Positions 19,627-28,607 of a DNA stretch of 48,165 bases are shown piece after piece. The DNA comes from an uncultured Bacteroidota bacterium (lineage in GTDB: Bacteria > Bacteroidota > Bacteroidia > Flavobacteriales > Flavobacteriaceae): NCBI GenBank assembly GCA_913060705.1, contig CAJXTX010000007.1, forward strand, positions 1 through 48,165. The letters are read 5' to 3'. How positions within the stretch are numbered: position 1 is the first letter of the stretch; every line of letters begins with the position of its first letter. The notes below the pieces were generated by a model, which saw only the letters and a list, made by a program, of their open reading frames with translations, ran no database searches and had not been told where the DNA came from. The translations under genes and the position numbers were made by a program.

Positions 19627-20943
19627 ATGGATCTTACAGACAAGCTCTTATCGTCTTTTATTGCCTTTGAAGATCAGGTCAACGTGAATGATCCGGTGCA
19701 CGAAATTCGCACTGAGGCATTGAAGCGTTTTGAAAAGCAAGGGTTTCCTAACAAGAAACTTGAGGCGTGGAAGTACACCTCTTTGCAAGACCTTTTGACA
19801 ACGGACTACAGTATTTTTCCGAAGTCTAAATGTGCATTAGAATACGCCAACGTTCGCCAGTATTTCTTGCATGAAATAGAAACCTTTAAGATCGTTTTTG
19901 TTGACGGACAGTACAGTTCTTTCTTGTCAGAAACAACCCACGATGGAGTTGACGTGTGCCTTTTCAGTGCTGCGATTGAAAAGCCAAAATACAAGCATGT
20001 AGTAGACGCGTATTTCAACAAAGTGGCCAATCAAAAAGATGCACTTACGAATCTCAATACTTCATTTGCAAACGAAGGAGCCTACATCTTTATTCCGAAA
20101 GGGAAGGCGCCTTTAAAGCCTATTGAGATCATTCACTTTGCTACCGGAAACACACCGCAAATTTTGTTGCAGCCCCGAAATTTGATTGTCTTAGAAGAAG
20201 GAGCAGAAGCTCAAATTATTGAGCGCCATCAGGCATTGTCACCGATAGAAGCTTTCACTAATTCGGTGACCGAGATTTATGCCGCTAAGAACGCCATTCT
20301 AGACTATTACAAGTTTCAAAACGACCAACTCACGGCATCGCTGGTTGACAATACCTATATCGACCAAAAAGAAGGCAGTGAAGTGCGTGTGCACACCTTG
20401 TCTTTTGGTAATAAGTTGGTGCGAAACAACCTGAACTTCTATCAAAACGGAGAGCATTGTAACTCTGTATTGAAAGGGGTTACCTTGGCTTCAGAGCGCC
20501 AGCACATCGACCATTACACCCTTGTACACCACGCGCAACCAAATTGCGAGAGCCACCAAGATTACAAGGGCGTATACGACGATCGTTCGGTGGGGGTATT
20601 CAACGGAAAGATTATTGTCGATCAGATTGCCCAGAAAATCAACGCTTTTCAGCAGAACAATAATCTATTAATCAACGACAAGGCAACGGTCAACACTAAG
20701 CCTCAGCTTGAAATTTTTGCAGACGATGTGCGCTGTTCGCACGGATGTACCATCGGTCAGCTTGACGAAGACGCTTTGTTTTACTTAAGATCAAGAGGGA
20801 TCCCAGAGAAGGAGTCCCGCGCATTACTGATGTATGCGTTTGCCAATAACGTACTCGAATCGGTTAAGAACAATGCCTTAGAGCGTCGCGTGAAGCAAGT
20901 GATCGCTGATAAGTTGGGCGTTCGATTAGGATTCGACCTTTAA
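19627..20943 (+). CDS. sufD: Fe-S cluster assembly protein SufD
   Basis: SufB paralogue that completes the SufBC2D scaffold and helps iron entry. The 438-residue protein has the N-terminal helical region (KLEAWKYTSL near residue 43), the beta-helix core (LEEGAEAQIIERH) and the conserved C-terminus with RCSHGCTIGQLDEDALFYLRSRG... up to the ESRALLMYAFANNV helix that pairs with SufC. Length is normal. Start follows sufC by 2 bases and ends 9 bases before sufS. Confidence 0.96.
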   Translation: MDLTDKLLSSFIAFEDQVNVNDPVHEIRTEALKRFEKQGFPNKKLEAWKYTSLQDLLTTDYSIFPKSKCALEYANVRQYFLHEIETFKIVFVDGQYSSFLSETTHDGVDVCLFSAAIEKPKYKHVVDAYFNKVANQKDALTNLNTSFANEGAYIFIPKGKAPLKPIEIIHFATGNTPQILLQPRNLIVLEEGAEAQIIERHQALSPIEAFTNSVTEIYAAKNAILDYYKFQNDQLTASLVDNTYIDQKEGSEVRVHTLSFGNKLVRNNLNFYQNGEHCNSVLKGVTLASERQHIDHYTLVHHAQPNCESHQDYKGVYDDRSVGVFNGKIIVDQIAQKINAFQQNNNLLINDKATVNTKPQLEIFADDVRCSHGCTIGQLDEDALFYLRSRGIPEKESRALLMYAFANNVLESVKNNALERRVKQVIADKLGVRLGFDL

Positions 20944-20952
20944 TACTTTCAC

Positions 20953-22179
20953 ATGACCAACACGACGTTTGACGTTCAGGCCATCCGCAAAGACTTTCCG
21001 ATTCTGAATCGAGAGGTCAACGGAAGACCGTTGGTTTATTTTGACAACGCCGCTACCTCTCAGACGCCAAAGCAAGTCATCGACGTTATTGTAGACTATT
21101 ATTCGCGTTACAACGCGAATATTCATCGTGGAGTTCATACGCTGTCTCAAGAAGCGACTGACGCCTATGAAAAGGCTAGAGAAACCTTGAGAGCACACTT
21201 GAATGCGAAAGAGGCTTCAGAAATCATTTTTACCTCAGGCACCACGCATTCCATCAACCTTGTTGCGAATGGTTTTCAGGCGTTGTTAGGCCCAGGAGAC
21301 GAACTCTTGGTTTCTGAAATGGAGCATCATTCGAACATTGTCCCTTGGCAAATGCTGTGCGAGAAAACGGGCTCTACTTTACAGGTTGTTCCGATGAACG
21401 AGCGCGGAGAGCTCAACATGGAAGCGTTCGACAAGCTCTTAAATCCGCAGACCAAACTTGTCTTTTGCAACCACGTTTCAAACGCTTTAGGTTCGATAAA
21501 CCCGATTGAAGAGATTATCAATAAAGCACATGCCGTTGGTGCTGCTGTGTTGATTGACGGTGCCCAAGCGGCGCCTCACTTTAAGGCCGATGTTCAACAG
21601 CTAGATGTTGACTTTTATACCATCTCAGCCCACAAAGTGTGCGGACCAACCGGAGTCGGATTGCTCTACGGAAAGCGCGATTGGCTTGAAAAGCTACCGC
21701 CATACCAAGGCGGAGGAGAGATGATCGCCGAAGTCAGCTTTGAGAAGACCACCTATGCCGGACTTCCTCACAAGTTTGAAGCGGGCACTCCTAATATTGC
21801 AGGGGGTATCGCCTTCGGTGCTGCCATTGACTATATGAACGCTATAGGTTTCGAGCAGATTGCTGCATACGAACACGAGCTATTGGTCTATGCCACCGAG
21901 CAACTGAAACAGATTGAAGGGCTTCGGATAATCGGAGAGGCCGAGAATAAGGCTTCAGTAATCTCATTCAATGTTGGCAGCATTCATCCGTATGATATTG
22001 GAGCTATTTTGGATAAACTCGGAGTAGCGGTTCGAACAGGCCATCATTGTGCTCAGCCCGTGATGCATCATTTTCAAGTGCCCGGAACGGTAAGGGCAAG
22101 CTTTGCGTTTTACAACACCAAAGAAGAAATTGATAGCTTAGTTGAAGCAGTGAAAAAGGCGGTCGGCATGCTGCAGTAA
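20953..22179 (+). CDS. sufS: Cysteine desulfurase SufS
   Basis: PLP-dependent class V aminotransferase-fold enzyme that removes sulfur from cysteine as a persulfide for SufE and SufBCD. The 408-residue protein has the group II signature: PLP lysine K228 in TISAHKVCGPTGVG, H125 in EMEHHSNIVPWQ, and the persulfide cysteine C366 in VRTGHHCAQPV with the short loop of SufS rather than the long loop of IscS. Genes before and after (sufD, sufE) confirm the role. Confidence 0.97.
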   Translation: MTNTTFDVQAIRKDFPILNREVNGRPLVYFDNAATSQTPKQVIDVIVDYYSRYNANIHRGVHTLSQEATDAYEKARETLRAHLNAKEASEIIFTSGTTHSINLVANGFQALLGPGDELLVSEMEHHSNIVPWQMLCEKTGSTLQVVPMNERGELNMEAFDKLLNPQTKLVFCNHVSNALGSINPIEEIINKAHAVGAAVLIDGAQAAPHFKADVQQLDVDFYTISAHKVCGPTGVGLLYGKRDWLEKLPPYQGGGEMIAEVSFEKTTYAGLPHKFEAGTPNIAGGIAFGAAIDYMNAIGFEQIAAYEHELLVYATEQLKQIEGLRIIGEAENKASVISFNVGSIHPYDIGAILDKLGVAVRTGHHCAQPVMHHFQVPGTVRASFAFYNTKEEIDSLVEAVKKAVGMLQ

Positions 22180-22191
22180 AATAGAGAACAT

Positions 22192-22629
22192 ATGAGCGCA
22201 AACAAATCTATAAACGACATACAAGACGAGATCATAGACGAATTCAGCATGTTCGACGATTGGATGCAGCGCTATGAATACATGATCGAACTTGGTAAGT
22301 CGTTACAGCTGATAGACGAGCAGTACAAGACAGATGAATACACCATCAAGGGATGCCAGAGCAAGGTGTGGGTGTTCGCAGCGCTTAAAGAAAAAACGAT
22401 TGAGTTTACAGCAGATAGTGATGCCATTATCACCAAGGGAATCATTGCCCTTTTACTCCGGGTCTTTAGCGGCCAACACCCCAAAGACATCATTGATGCA
22501 GAGCTCTATTTTATTGACCAAATTGGACTAAAAGAACACTTGTCCCCGACCCGTGCCAATGGGCTTGTGAGCATGATCAAACAAATCAGGCTTTATGCCG
22601 TAGCCTATCAAACCCAAATTGAAGAGTAG
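22192..22629 (+). CDS. sufE: Sulfur acceptor protein SufE
   Basis: Takes the persulfide from SufS and passes it to SufB. The 145-residue protein carries the active cysteine C55 in YTIKGCQSKVWV and the family features MFDDWMQRYEYMIELG near the N-terminus and FFIDQ-like region LYFIDQIGLKEHLSPTR. Length normal. It sits 12 bases after sufS and 2 bases before sufT. Confidence 0.97.
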   Translation: MSANKSINDIQDEIIDEFSMFDDWMQRYEYMIELGKSLQLIDEQYKTDEYTIKGCQSKVWVFAALKEKTIEFTADSDAIITKGIIALLLRVFSGQHPKDIIDAELYFIDQIGLKEHLSPTRANGLVSMIKQIRLYAVAYQTQIEE

Positions 22630-22631
22630 TC

Positions 22632-22955
22632 ATGAGCGAAACACCAGATACATCAGCATTAGGAGAGAAAATTGTCAAGGTTTTAAAAACCATTTTTGAC
22701 CCAGAAATTCCGGTAGATATCTACGAGCTAGGCTTGATTTACGATGTCTTGGTCAATGAAGACAATGAAGTTAGAATTTTGATGACTCTTACTTCACCGA
22801 ACTGTCCGGTCGCAGAAACCTTGCCCGTTGAAGTTGAAGAGAAGGTCAAATCGATCGACGAGATTAAGGATGTTGAGGTTGAAATCACCTTTGATCCGCC
22901 CTGGACACAAGATTTGATGAGCGAAGAGGCCAAACTTGAGCTAGGACTTCTATAG
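22632..22955 (+). CDS. sufT: SUF system protein SufT (DUF59/MIP18 family)
   Basis: Auxiliary Fe-S maturation factor of the MIP18/DUF59 family, believed to help under high Fe-S demand. The 107-residue protein shows FDPEIPVDIYELGLIYDV (residues 22-39), the conserved cysteine C58 in TLTSPNCPVAETLP, and FDPPWT near the C-terminus. These three elements identify the family. Packed 2 bases after sufE and 2 bases before the DUF2480 gene. Confidence 0.93.
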   Translation: MSETPDTSALGEKIVKVLKTIFDPEIPVDIYELGLIYDVLVNEDNEVRILMTLTSPNCPVAETLPVEVEEKVKSIDEIKDVEVEITFDPPWTQDLMSEEAKLELGLL

Positions 22956-22957
22956 CC

Positions 22958-23461
22958 ATGTCGCGTACCGATGAGCCCATCGTAAACCGGGTCGCCAACA
23001 GCCCATTAAAAACCTTTGATTTAGAGACACTCTATACCGAAGGCCCTAGAATAACTTTAGATATCTCCCAATGGTTCGAAGACGGAGAAATTCTAAGAGA
23101 ATCAGCTTTTCGCAATGCGCTCAAAGCTGCCGATCTTGAAGGATACAAAGGAGCACATGTGGCCCTGCATTGCAGCAGCGACACCATTCTTCCCCAATGG
23201 ACCTACTCCTTGGTTACGACCGCTCTCGCGCCAATTGCTGAGACCGTGATTGTCGGAGATTTAACGCAGCTTGAGGTGGTTTTATACGAGCGTGCACTTG
23301 CGACTTTTGATTTCTCGATTTATCAAGATGTTCCCGTCATACTCAAGGGGTGTTCGAACAAACCTGTGCCTGATCAGGCCTACGTGAGTGCGGCAATGGC
23401 TTTAAAGAAAGTCGCCAAGAAACTCATGTACGGAGAAGCTTGTTCGGCAGTTCCGCTTTAG
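22958..23461 (+). CDS. DUF2480 family protein
   Basis: A 167-residue cytoplasmic protein of the Bacteroidota-restricted DUF2480 family. Function unknown. Visible features are the VNRVANSPLKTFDLETL N-terminus, LDISQWFEDGEILRESAFR near residue 45, a central region resembling a Rossmann-like strand/helix (residues 65-120) and the C-terminal GCSNKPVPDQAY and KKVAKKLMYGEACSAVPL. It has three cysteines beyond residue 70. Its position as last gene of the SUF operon, 2 bases after sufT, suggests a role in Fe-S biogenesis; that is inference from context. Its stop overlaps the converging hflX stop by 4 bases. Confidence 0.85.
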   Translation: MSRTDEPIVNRVANSPLKTFDLETLYTEGPRITLDISQWFEDGEILRESAFRNALKAADLEGYKGAHVALHCSSDTILPQWTYSLVTTALAPIAETVIVGDLTQLEVVLYERALATFDFSIYQDVPVILKGCSNKPVPDQAYVSAAMALKKVAKKLMYGEACSAVPL

Positions 23462-24684
23462 GAGTCTAGATCTCCGTATTCGTCTAAATTTTCGGGATAC
23501 AAGAAGTTGTTGTAGGGGAAGCGCGTAATATGTATTTCTCGAATCGCTTTGTAAACGCTTTTCTTGAAGTGTTCTAGGTTTTCTTTATTGATAGCCGAAA
23601 TAAAAACAGCCTTGTCACCTATTTTATTGTACCAAGTGCTCTGCCACTGTTCAAGGCTGTAATGGCGCGCGTCGCGTTCTACCATAAGATCGTCTTCATC
23701 GAAGTCTTCTGGGCTGTACTGATCAATTTTATTGAAAACCATTACCGTTGGTTTTCCTTCGCAATTTATCTCTCGCAGAATTTGATTAACGGCTTCTATA
23801 TGCTCCATGAATTGACCGTGTGAAATGTCAACGACATGCAGTAAAAGGTCAGCTTCACGTACCTCGTCAAGGGTACTCTTAAAGCTTTCAACCAGTTGTG
23901 TGGGGAGTTTTCGAATGAAACCTACTGTATCACTCAACAAAAAGGGCAGGTTTCCTAACACCACTTTTCGGACGGTGGTATCAAGGGTGGCGAACAACTT
24001 GTTTTCAGCAAAAACTTCACTCTTCGCGATGACGTTCATCAGGGTGGATTTTCCCACATTGGTGTATCCAACCAAAGCGACTCGAACCAAAGCTCCGCGA
24101 TTCCCCCTCTGCGTTTCCATCTGCCGATCGATTTTCTGAAGCTTCTTCTTGAGCAACGCAATACGGTCGCGAACGATTCGTCGGTCCGTTTCTATTTCGG
24201 TTTCTCCTGGTCCACGCATTCCGATACCCCCTCGTTGCCTTTCAAGGTGTGTCCATAGCCCGGTTAGGCGTGGTAAAAGGTATTCGTATTGTGCGAGCTC
24301 TACTTGAGTACGCGCATAACTGGTTTGAGCACGTTGCGCAAAGATGTCGAGAATAAGCCCAGTGCGATCTAGAATTTTGCAGCGCAACAGTTTTTCGATA
24401 TTGTTCTGCTGGGCAGGAGTGAGTTCGTCGTCGAATATGACCGACCCTATTTCTTCTTCCTCTACGTATTGTGCAATCTCTTCTATTTTTCCTGAACCTA
24501 AATAGGTTTTTGGGTTAGGGATGTCGATGCGCTGTACAAAACGTTTTTTCACTTCGCCTCCAGCGGTGTAGGTCAAAAACTCTAATTCATCGAGGTACTC
24601 TTCTACCTTTTCAATGGGCTGTTCGCGTCGAATGGCCCCGATGAGGATACTGCTCTCGTAACTTGAGGATATTTTTTCTATCAT
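23458..24684 (-). CDS. hflX: Ribosome-associated GTPase HflX
   Basis: GTPase that splits or rescues 70S ribosomes under stress. The 408-residue protein has the HflX N-terminal domain (LGSGKIEEIAQYVEE), the linker motif QRGGIGMRGPGETEIETDR around 149-167, and a G domain with G1 GYTNVGKST, G3 DTVGFIRKLP and G4 NKID. Length normal. Divergent from the TonB receptor gene and preceded on its strand by a -7 element ending 10 bases before the ATG. Confidence 0.96.
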   Translation of the reverse strand: MIEKISSSYESSILIGAIRREQPIEKVEEYLDELEFLTYTAGGEVKKRFVQRIDIPNPKTYLGSGKIEEIAQYVEEEEIGSVIFDDELTPAQQNNIEKLLRCKILDRTGLILDIFAQRAQTSYARTQVELAQYEYLLPRLTGLWTHLERQRGGIGMRGPGETEIETDRRIVRDRIALLKKKLQKIDRQMETQRGNRGALVRVALVGYTNVGKSTLMNVIAKSEVFAENKLFATLDTTVRKVVLGNLPFLLSDTVGFIRKLPTQLVESFKSTLDEVREADLLLHVVDISHGQFMEHIEAVNQILREINCEGKPTVMVFNKIDQYSPEDFDEDDLMVERDARHYSLEQWQSTWYNKIGDKAVFISAINKENLEHFKKSVYKAIREIHITRFPYNNFLYPENLDEYGDLDS

Positions 24685-24694
24685 ATCTGAGGCT

Positions 24695-24702
24695 CAAAAT
24701 TA
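24695..24702 (-). promoter_or_regulatory. Probable -7 element for hflX
   Basis: TAATTTTG on the minus strand, identical to the -7 boxes of sdhC and hemA in this window, ends 10 bases upstream of the hflX ATG, implying a very short leader. Confidence 0.5.
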
Positions 24703-24821
24703 AGCGTTTACAAGCACCAAGCGCCCATGTTGTTAAGGTTTTCTTAACGGACTTTACGCCACGATAACACTTGAAGCGGCATTCTTAAAACTTACATCAA
24801 ATACAACCTGAGTGGGCCTCT

Positions 24822-24829
24822 TACTTTTG
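24822..24829 (+). promoter_or_regulatory. Probable -7 element for the TonB receptor/phytase unit
   Basis: TACTTTTG fits TAnnTTTG and lies 17 bases before the receptor ATG. No clear -33 element or phosphate-box-like repeat was recognised in the 162-base divergent gap. Confidence 0.5.
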
Positions 24830-24846
24830 GCGCAAACGTAAATTTT

Positions 24847-27546
24847 ATGAAAACCTTATTGAATCTTTTATTGGTTTTAGTATCGACCTTTGCCGTTGCT
24901 CAAAGCACTGTAAAAGGAAGAGTTCTAGACGAAAACAACTTTCCATTACCTGGTGCCGTAGTGGCGCTTGACAACGGCCAAACCGTAATTACTGATTTCG
25001 ACGGGTACTTTATCGTATCATCAGATCAAGAAAATACTGCCGTTATCTCTTACATTGGTTTTGATGCTCAAACTATTACATTAAAACCTTCTTCAGACAT
25101 TTTAATTGTTGTACTTCAACCCAAAGTGAATCAATTAGACGAGGTTGTGGTTTCAGGATTTCAAGGAGGAGTCGTAAAGTCTTTGAATAAGCAAAGAAAT
25201 GATGTCAATGTGACGAATGTAGTTTCTTCAGATCAGGTGGGTAAATTCCCAGACGCCAACATCGGAGACGCTCTTAAGCGTGTGAGCGGTATCGCCATGC
25301 AATACGATCAAGGAGAGGCCCGAGACATTATTATTCGAGGATTCGCTCCTGGCCTTAACTCGGTTACCTTGAACGGAGAAAGAATTCCTTCTGCAGAGGG
25401 TGACAACCGCCGTGTACAGATGGACCTTATTCCTTCTGACATGATTCAATTGATAGAGGTAAGCAAAACTCTAACTCCTGATATGGAGGGTGATGCGATA
25501 GGAGGTTCTGTAAACTTGGTAACGCGTTCAAATCCGAACGGATTTAGATTTTCTTCAACTGTTTCTGGAGGCGCAAATCCGATTCGCGAAGGCGGATTCA
25601 ATCGCAGCTTAGGTCTTATCGTTGCTGATAAGGTAAGTGACAAATTTGCCTATACACTTTCTTCAAGCCATAATACTGTAGACTATGGTTCAGATAATGT
25701 CGAGTTTGAATGGGATGATTCTGATGAGGATGAAATCAAAGAGCAAGACATTCGTCGCTATGACGTGAAAAGAACACGTCGTTCGGCTTCGTTGAACTTG
25801 GATTATACAATCGACGCAAATAATGCGCTCTATTTCAAGTCAATGTACAATTCAAGAGACGATTGGGAAAACCGTTATCGTGTACGTTTTGACGACATTG
25901 ATGATGAAGAAGATGGAACCTTACGTATTAGAAAACAAACTAAAGGTGGAATTGGAAACGATCGCGTTGACAATCGCCGTTTAGAAGATCAGCGTACGTC
26001 TCGTTTTGCCCTAGGTGGTGAGCACCAATGGGGTAAGTTGGCCGTGGATTGGAAGGGATCGGTATCGAATGCTTCTGAGTCACGTCCCAACGAGCGTTAC
26101 GTTCGATTTGATCAAAAGGGAGCCGTTTACACAGGTGTGAACTTATCGAACTCTACACTGCCAGGGTTTGTTGTAAACGAAAACGTCTTAAATGCTGTAA
26201 ACGACTTCGAGTACAAAGAGGTTTTAGAAGGAGATGGATTTACTGAAGAGGACAATACCACGTTCAGAGTCAACTTTGAATTGCCATACGGCAAAAACGA
26301 CGTCTTGAAATTTGGTTATAAAATGAACGACAAAACAAAGCTTCGTGATAACATCTGGTACGAGTACGACGCAGAGGATGCGTACCCAACCATGGCCGAT
26401 GCCATGACAGACAATTACGACATTGACGGTTATCTAGCTGGAGCATACAAACACGGTTTATTTGCTACCCCTGAGTTTTTAGGAGAGCTAAATATGCTTG
26501 GGTTTGACCAAGAGATAGCTTTAGGTGAGTTCGCTGCTGAGAATTATAACGCAAATGAGACCGTAAATGCCGCTTATGTTATGGTTACTGATCAACTCGG
26601 CCCAAAGACCAAGGCTATAGTAGGTGCTCGATTAGAGGCGACAGCTATCGATTACACCGGGTTTGAATACGATGAGACTGTCGATGAATCTCTGGCCGAT
26701 TTACGACAGGTTAGCGGAAGTAATAATTACACCAATATTTTACCAAACGTTACGCTGCAGCATAGCGCAAATAATCTTGTCCTGAATGCAGCTTATACGG
26801 TTTCTCTTGCTAGACCTGCCTATTTCGATTTGGTTCCTTATCGTGAGGTAAACTCAGAGGACGAAGAGATAGCTCTTGGTAATCCTGACTTAGAAGCGAC
26901 GGTTTCAAATAACTTTGATGCTATGGCAGAGTACTATTTTGGTGCGGTTGGTCTTGTCTCTGCAGGTGTTTTCACTAAGAGTATTGACAACTGGCTTTAT
27001 ACCTTTAGCGATGACAATTTTGAAGGGTTTTCTGGTGAATATGCTGGGTTCGATTACGAGCAAGTTAGAAACGGGAGTTCGGCTTCTGTAACAGGTTTTG
27101 AGATTGGAGTGCAATCTCGACTTGATTTTCTACCTGGTTTCTTAGGAAATACCACTTTCTACGGAAACTATACCTACACCAACTCTAGCACTGACGGAGT
27201 AGAAGGTAGAGAGGACGTTCCACTTGTAGGCGCCACAGAAAATATGTTCAACGCTTCTCTAGCCTATGAGACTAAAAACTTTTTCTTGAGAGCTTCTTTG
27301 AATTATCAAGGAGAAAACCTTGATGAGGTTGGCGGAAATAGCTTTGAAGATCGCTGGTACGATGCACAGACTTTTGTTGATCTGAATGCAACGTATTCAA
27401 TTAATAACCGTGTGCGTCTTTTTGCTGAAGCCAAAAACCTTACAAATCAGCCATTGCGTTATTATCAAGGTTTAGCTGATCGCACAATGCAATTGGAATA
27501 TTACGATATTAACTGGAACTTCGGTATCAAGATAGATATTAGATAA
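24847..27546 (+). CDS. TonB-dependent receptor with CarboxypepD-reg-like domain
   Basis: Outer-membrane active transporter powered by TonB. The 899-residue protein has a signal peptide (1 to about 19, ending AVAQ), a carboxypeptidase-regulatory-like beta-sandwich (about 20-95, KGRVLDENNFPLPGA), a plug (about 115-230 with FPDANIGDALKRVSGI, IIIRGFAPGLNSVTLNGE and GDAIGGSVNLVTRS) and a barrel ending in aromatic DINWNFGIKIDIR. The plug motifs match the TIGR01782-type receptors rather than SusC. Two strongly acidic loops stand out at about 282-301 and 349-356. No SusD partner follows; a phytase begins 2 bases after the stop, so the transported substrate may be an inositol phosphate or released product. 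That link is inference. Confidence 0.92.
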   Translation: MKTLLNLLLVLVSTFAVAQSTVKGRVLDENNFPLPGAVVALDNGQTVITDFDGYFIVSSDQENTAVISYIGFDAQTITLKPSSDILIVVLQPKVNQLDEVVVSGFQGGVVKSLNKQRNDVNVTNVVSSDQVGKFPDANIGDALKRVSGIAMQYDQGEARDIIIRGFAPGLNSVTLNGERIPSAEGDNRRVQMDLIPSDMIQLIEVSKTLTPDMEGDAIGGSVNLVTRSNPNGFRFSSTVSGGANPIREGGFNRSLGLIVADKVSDKFAYTLSSSHNTVDYGSDNVEFEWDDSDEDEIKEQDIRRYDVKRTRRSASLNLDYTIDANNALYFKSMYNSRDDWENRYRVRFDDIDDEEDGTLRIRKQTKGGIGNDRVDNRRLEDQRTSRFALGGEHQWGKLAVDWKGSVSNASESRPNERYVRFDQKGAVYTGVNLSNSTLPGFVVNENVLNAVNDFEYKEVLEGDGFTEEDNTTFRVNFELPYGKNDVLKFGYKMNDKTKLRDNIWYEYDAEDAYPTMADAMTDNYDIDGYLAGAYKHGLFATPEFLGELNMLGFDQEIALGEFAAENYNANETVNAAYVMVTDQLGPKTKAIVGARLEATAIDYTGFEYDETVDESLADLRQVSGSNNYTNILPNVTLQHSANNLVLNAAYTVSLARPAYFDLVPYREVNSEDEEIALGNPDLEATVSNNFDAMAEYYFGAVGLVSAGVFTKSIDNWLYTFSDDNFEGFSGEYAGFDYEQVRNGSSASVTGFEIGVQSRLDFLPGFLGNTTFYGNYTYTNSSTDGVEGREDVPLVGATENMFNASLAYETKNFFLRASLNYQGENLDEVGGNSFEDRWYDAQTFVDLNATYSINNRVRLFAEAKNLTNQPLRYYQGLADRTMQLEYYDINWNFGIKIDIR

Positions 27547-27547
27547 A

Positions 27548-28567
27548 ATGAGATTACTTACCCTTGCATGTGCCATGATGGTAGTGCAGGGCCAGGCTCA
27601 ACATATTGGCAAGGAACGAGACTCTCGTTCCTTGCTTCATTTTGAGATTAGCCCAATTGCTGAAACCACACCCGTTGAATCTCCAGAAGATGCTGCGGAC
27701 GATGTTTGTATTTACGTGCCAACATCAGTCACAGAATCGGTACTAATAGTCGGGACCAATAAGAAAAAGGGATTAGACACCTACAGTCTAAGAGGAGAAA
27801 GACTGCATTCCTATTCCTTTGGACGTCTGAATAATGTGGATTTGATAAACGGCGCGTATCCTATTATAATTGGGTCAAATCGTACGTTTAACAGTGTAGA
27901 TTTCTATCGCTTATTCGCAGACGGATCGTTGCAATTGCTGTATCGCAAACCTACCGGGTTAAAGGACGTCTATGGATTAAGCGCCGATTTTCATCCAGAC
28001 TATGGATATATGGTTTTCGTAAGCGACAAAAAGGGTAGGGTTCAAGAATACACCCTAGAAATGAAAAGTGCTTCGATCACTGCTACATTAAACCGCACCT
28101 TCAAATTCTCTTCTGTTGTAGAAGGGATGGACGTTGATCTTCATAACGCAGCACTTTATGCGGCTGAAGAAAACAAAGGCTTATGGAAAGTGGACTTAAA
28201 GAGCGATACGAGTAGAAAAAATCGCAAACTTCTGCTCTCAGTAGATAAAGAGAATATAAAGGCGGATTTAGAAGGTGTTGCTATTGCGAGGCTAGACGCC
28301 TCCTCAGGTTTGGTTTTTGTTTCAGTGCAAGGGTCTAATGCATATGCGCTGCTCGATTTAGCCTCAGATGAGTTTATGGGTACTTTTACTATTAAGGCGT
28401 CCTATAATAACACATTAGGTGGTGTCGAAGAAACGGACGGAATAGACGTGAGCACCCATCCAAGAACAAGGGTTTTTATAGCCCAGGATGGTGTCAATGA
28501 TGGGTTAAACCAGAATTTCAAGATAGTCTCTTTTGATCAGCTCTTGACTGCAATTTTCAAAAATTAA
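27548..28567 (+). CDS. Beta-propeller phytase (3-phytase family)
   Basis: Ca2+-dependent hydrolysis of phytate (inositol hexakisphosphate) to lower inositol phosphates and phosphate, outside the cytoplasm. The 339-residue protein has a signal peptide (about 1-18, GQAQ) and the BPP signatures: ESPEDAADDVCIYV (45-58; compare the Bacillus DAADDPAIW), NNVDLINGAY, KADLEGVAIA and GIDVSTHPRTRVFIAQDG near the C-terminus. Conserved Asp/Glu residues of these motifs correspond to the calcium sites. Slightly shorter than Bacillus phytase but complete. Directly follows a TonB receptor in the same operon. Confidence 0.9.
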   Translation: MRLLTLACAMMVVQGQAQHIGKERDSRSLLHFEISPIAETTPVESPEDAADDVCIYVPTSVTESVLIVGTNKKKGLDTYSLRGERLHSYSFGRLNNVDLINGAYPIIIGSNRTFNSVDFYRLFADGSLQLLYRKPTGLKDVYGLSADFHPDYGYMVFVSDKKGRVQEYTLEMKSASITATLNRTFKFSSVVEGMDVDLHNAALYAAEENKGLWKVDLKSDTSRKNRKLLLSVDKENIKADLEGVAIARLDASSGLVFVSVQGSNAYALLDLASDEFMGTFTIKASYNNTLGGVEETDGIDVSTHPRTRVFIAQDGVNDGLNQNFKIVSFDQLLTAIFKN

Positions 28568-28584
28568 TTCTTATACTTGTCCGA

Positions 28585-28592
28585 TATCTTTA
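28585..28592 (+). promoter_or_regulatory. Possible -7 element inside the phytase unit
   Basis: TATCTTTA, one base off TAnnTTTG, lies within GTCCG(15 bases)CGGAC in the 40-base gap before the last gene of the unit. It may give separate expression or be chance. Confidence 0.3.
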
Positions 28593-28607
28593 CAGTACCG
28601 GACTTGT

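Noticed and set aside
24847-27546. SusC/SusD-type polysaccharide locus
   Set aside because: No SusD-like lipoprotein follows; the plug resembles TIGR01782-type receptors, and the next gene is a phytase rather than a glycan enzyme.
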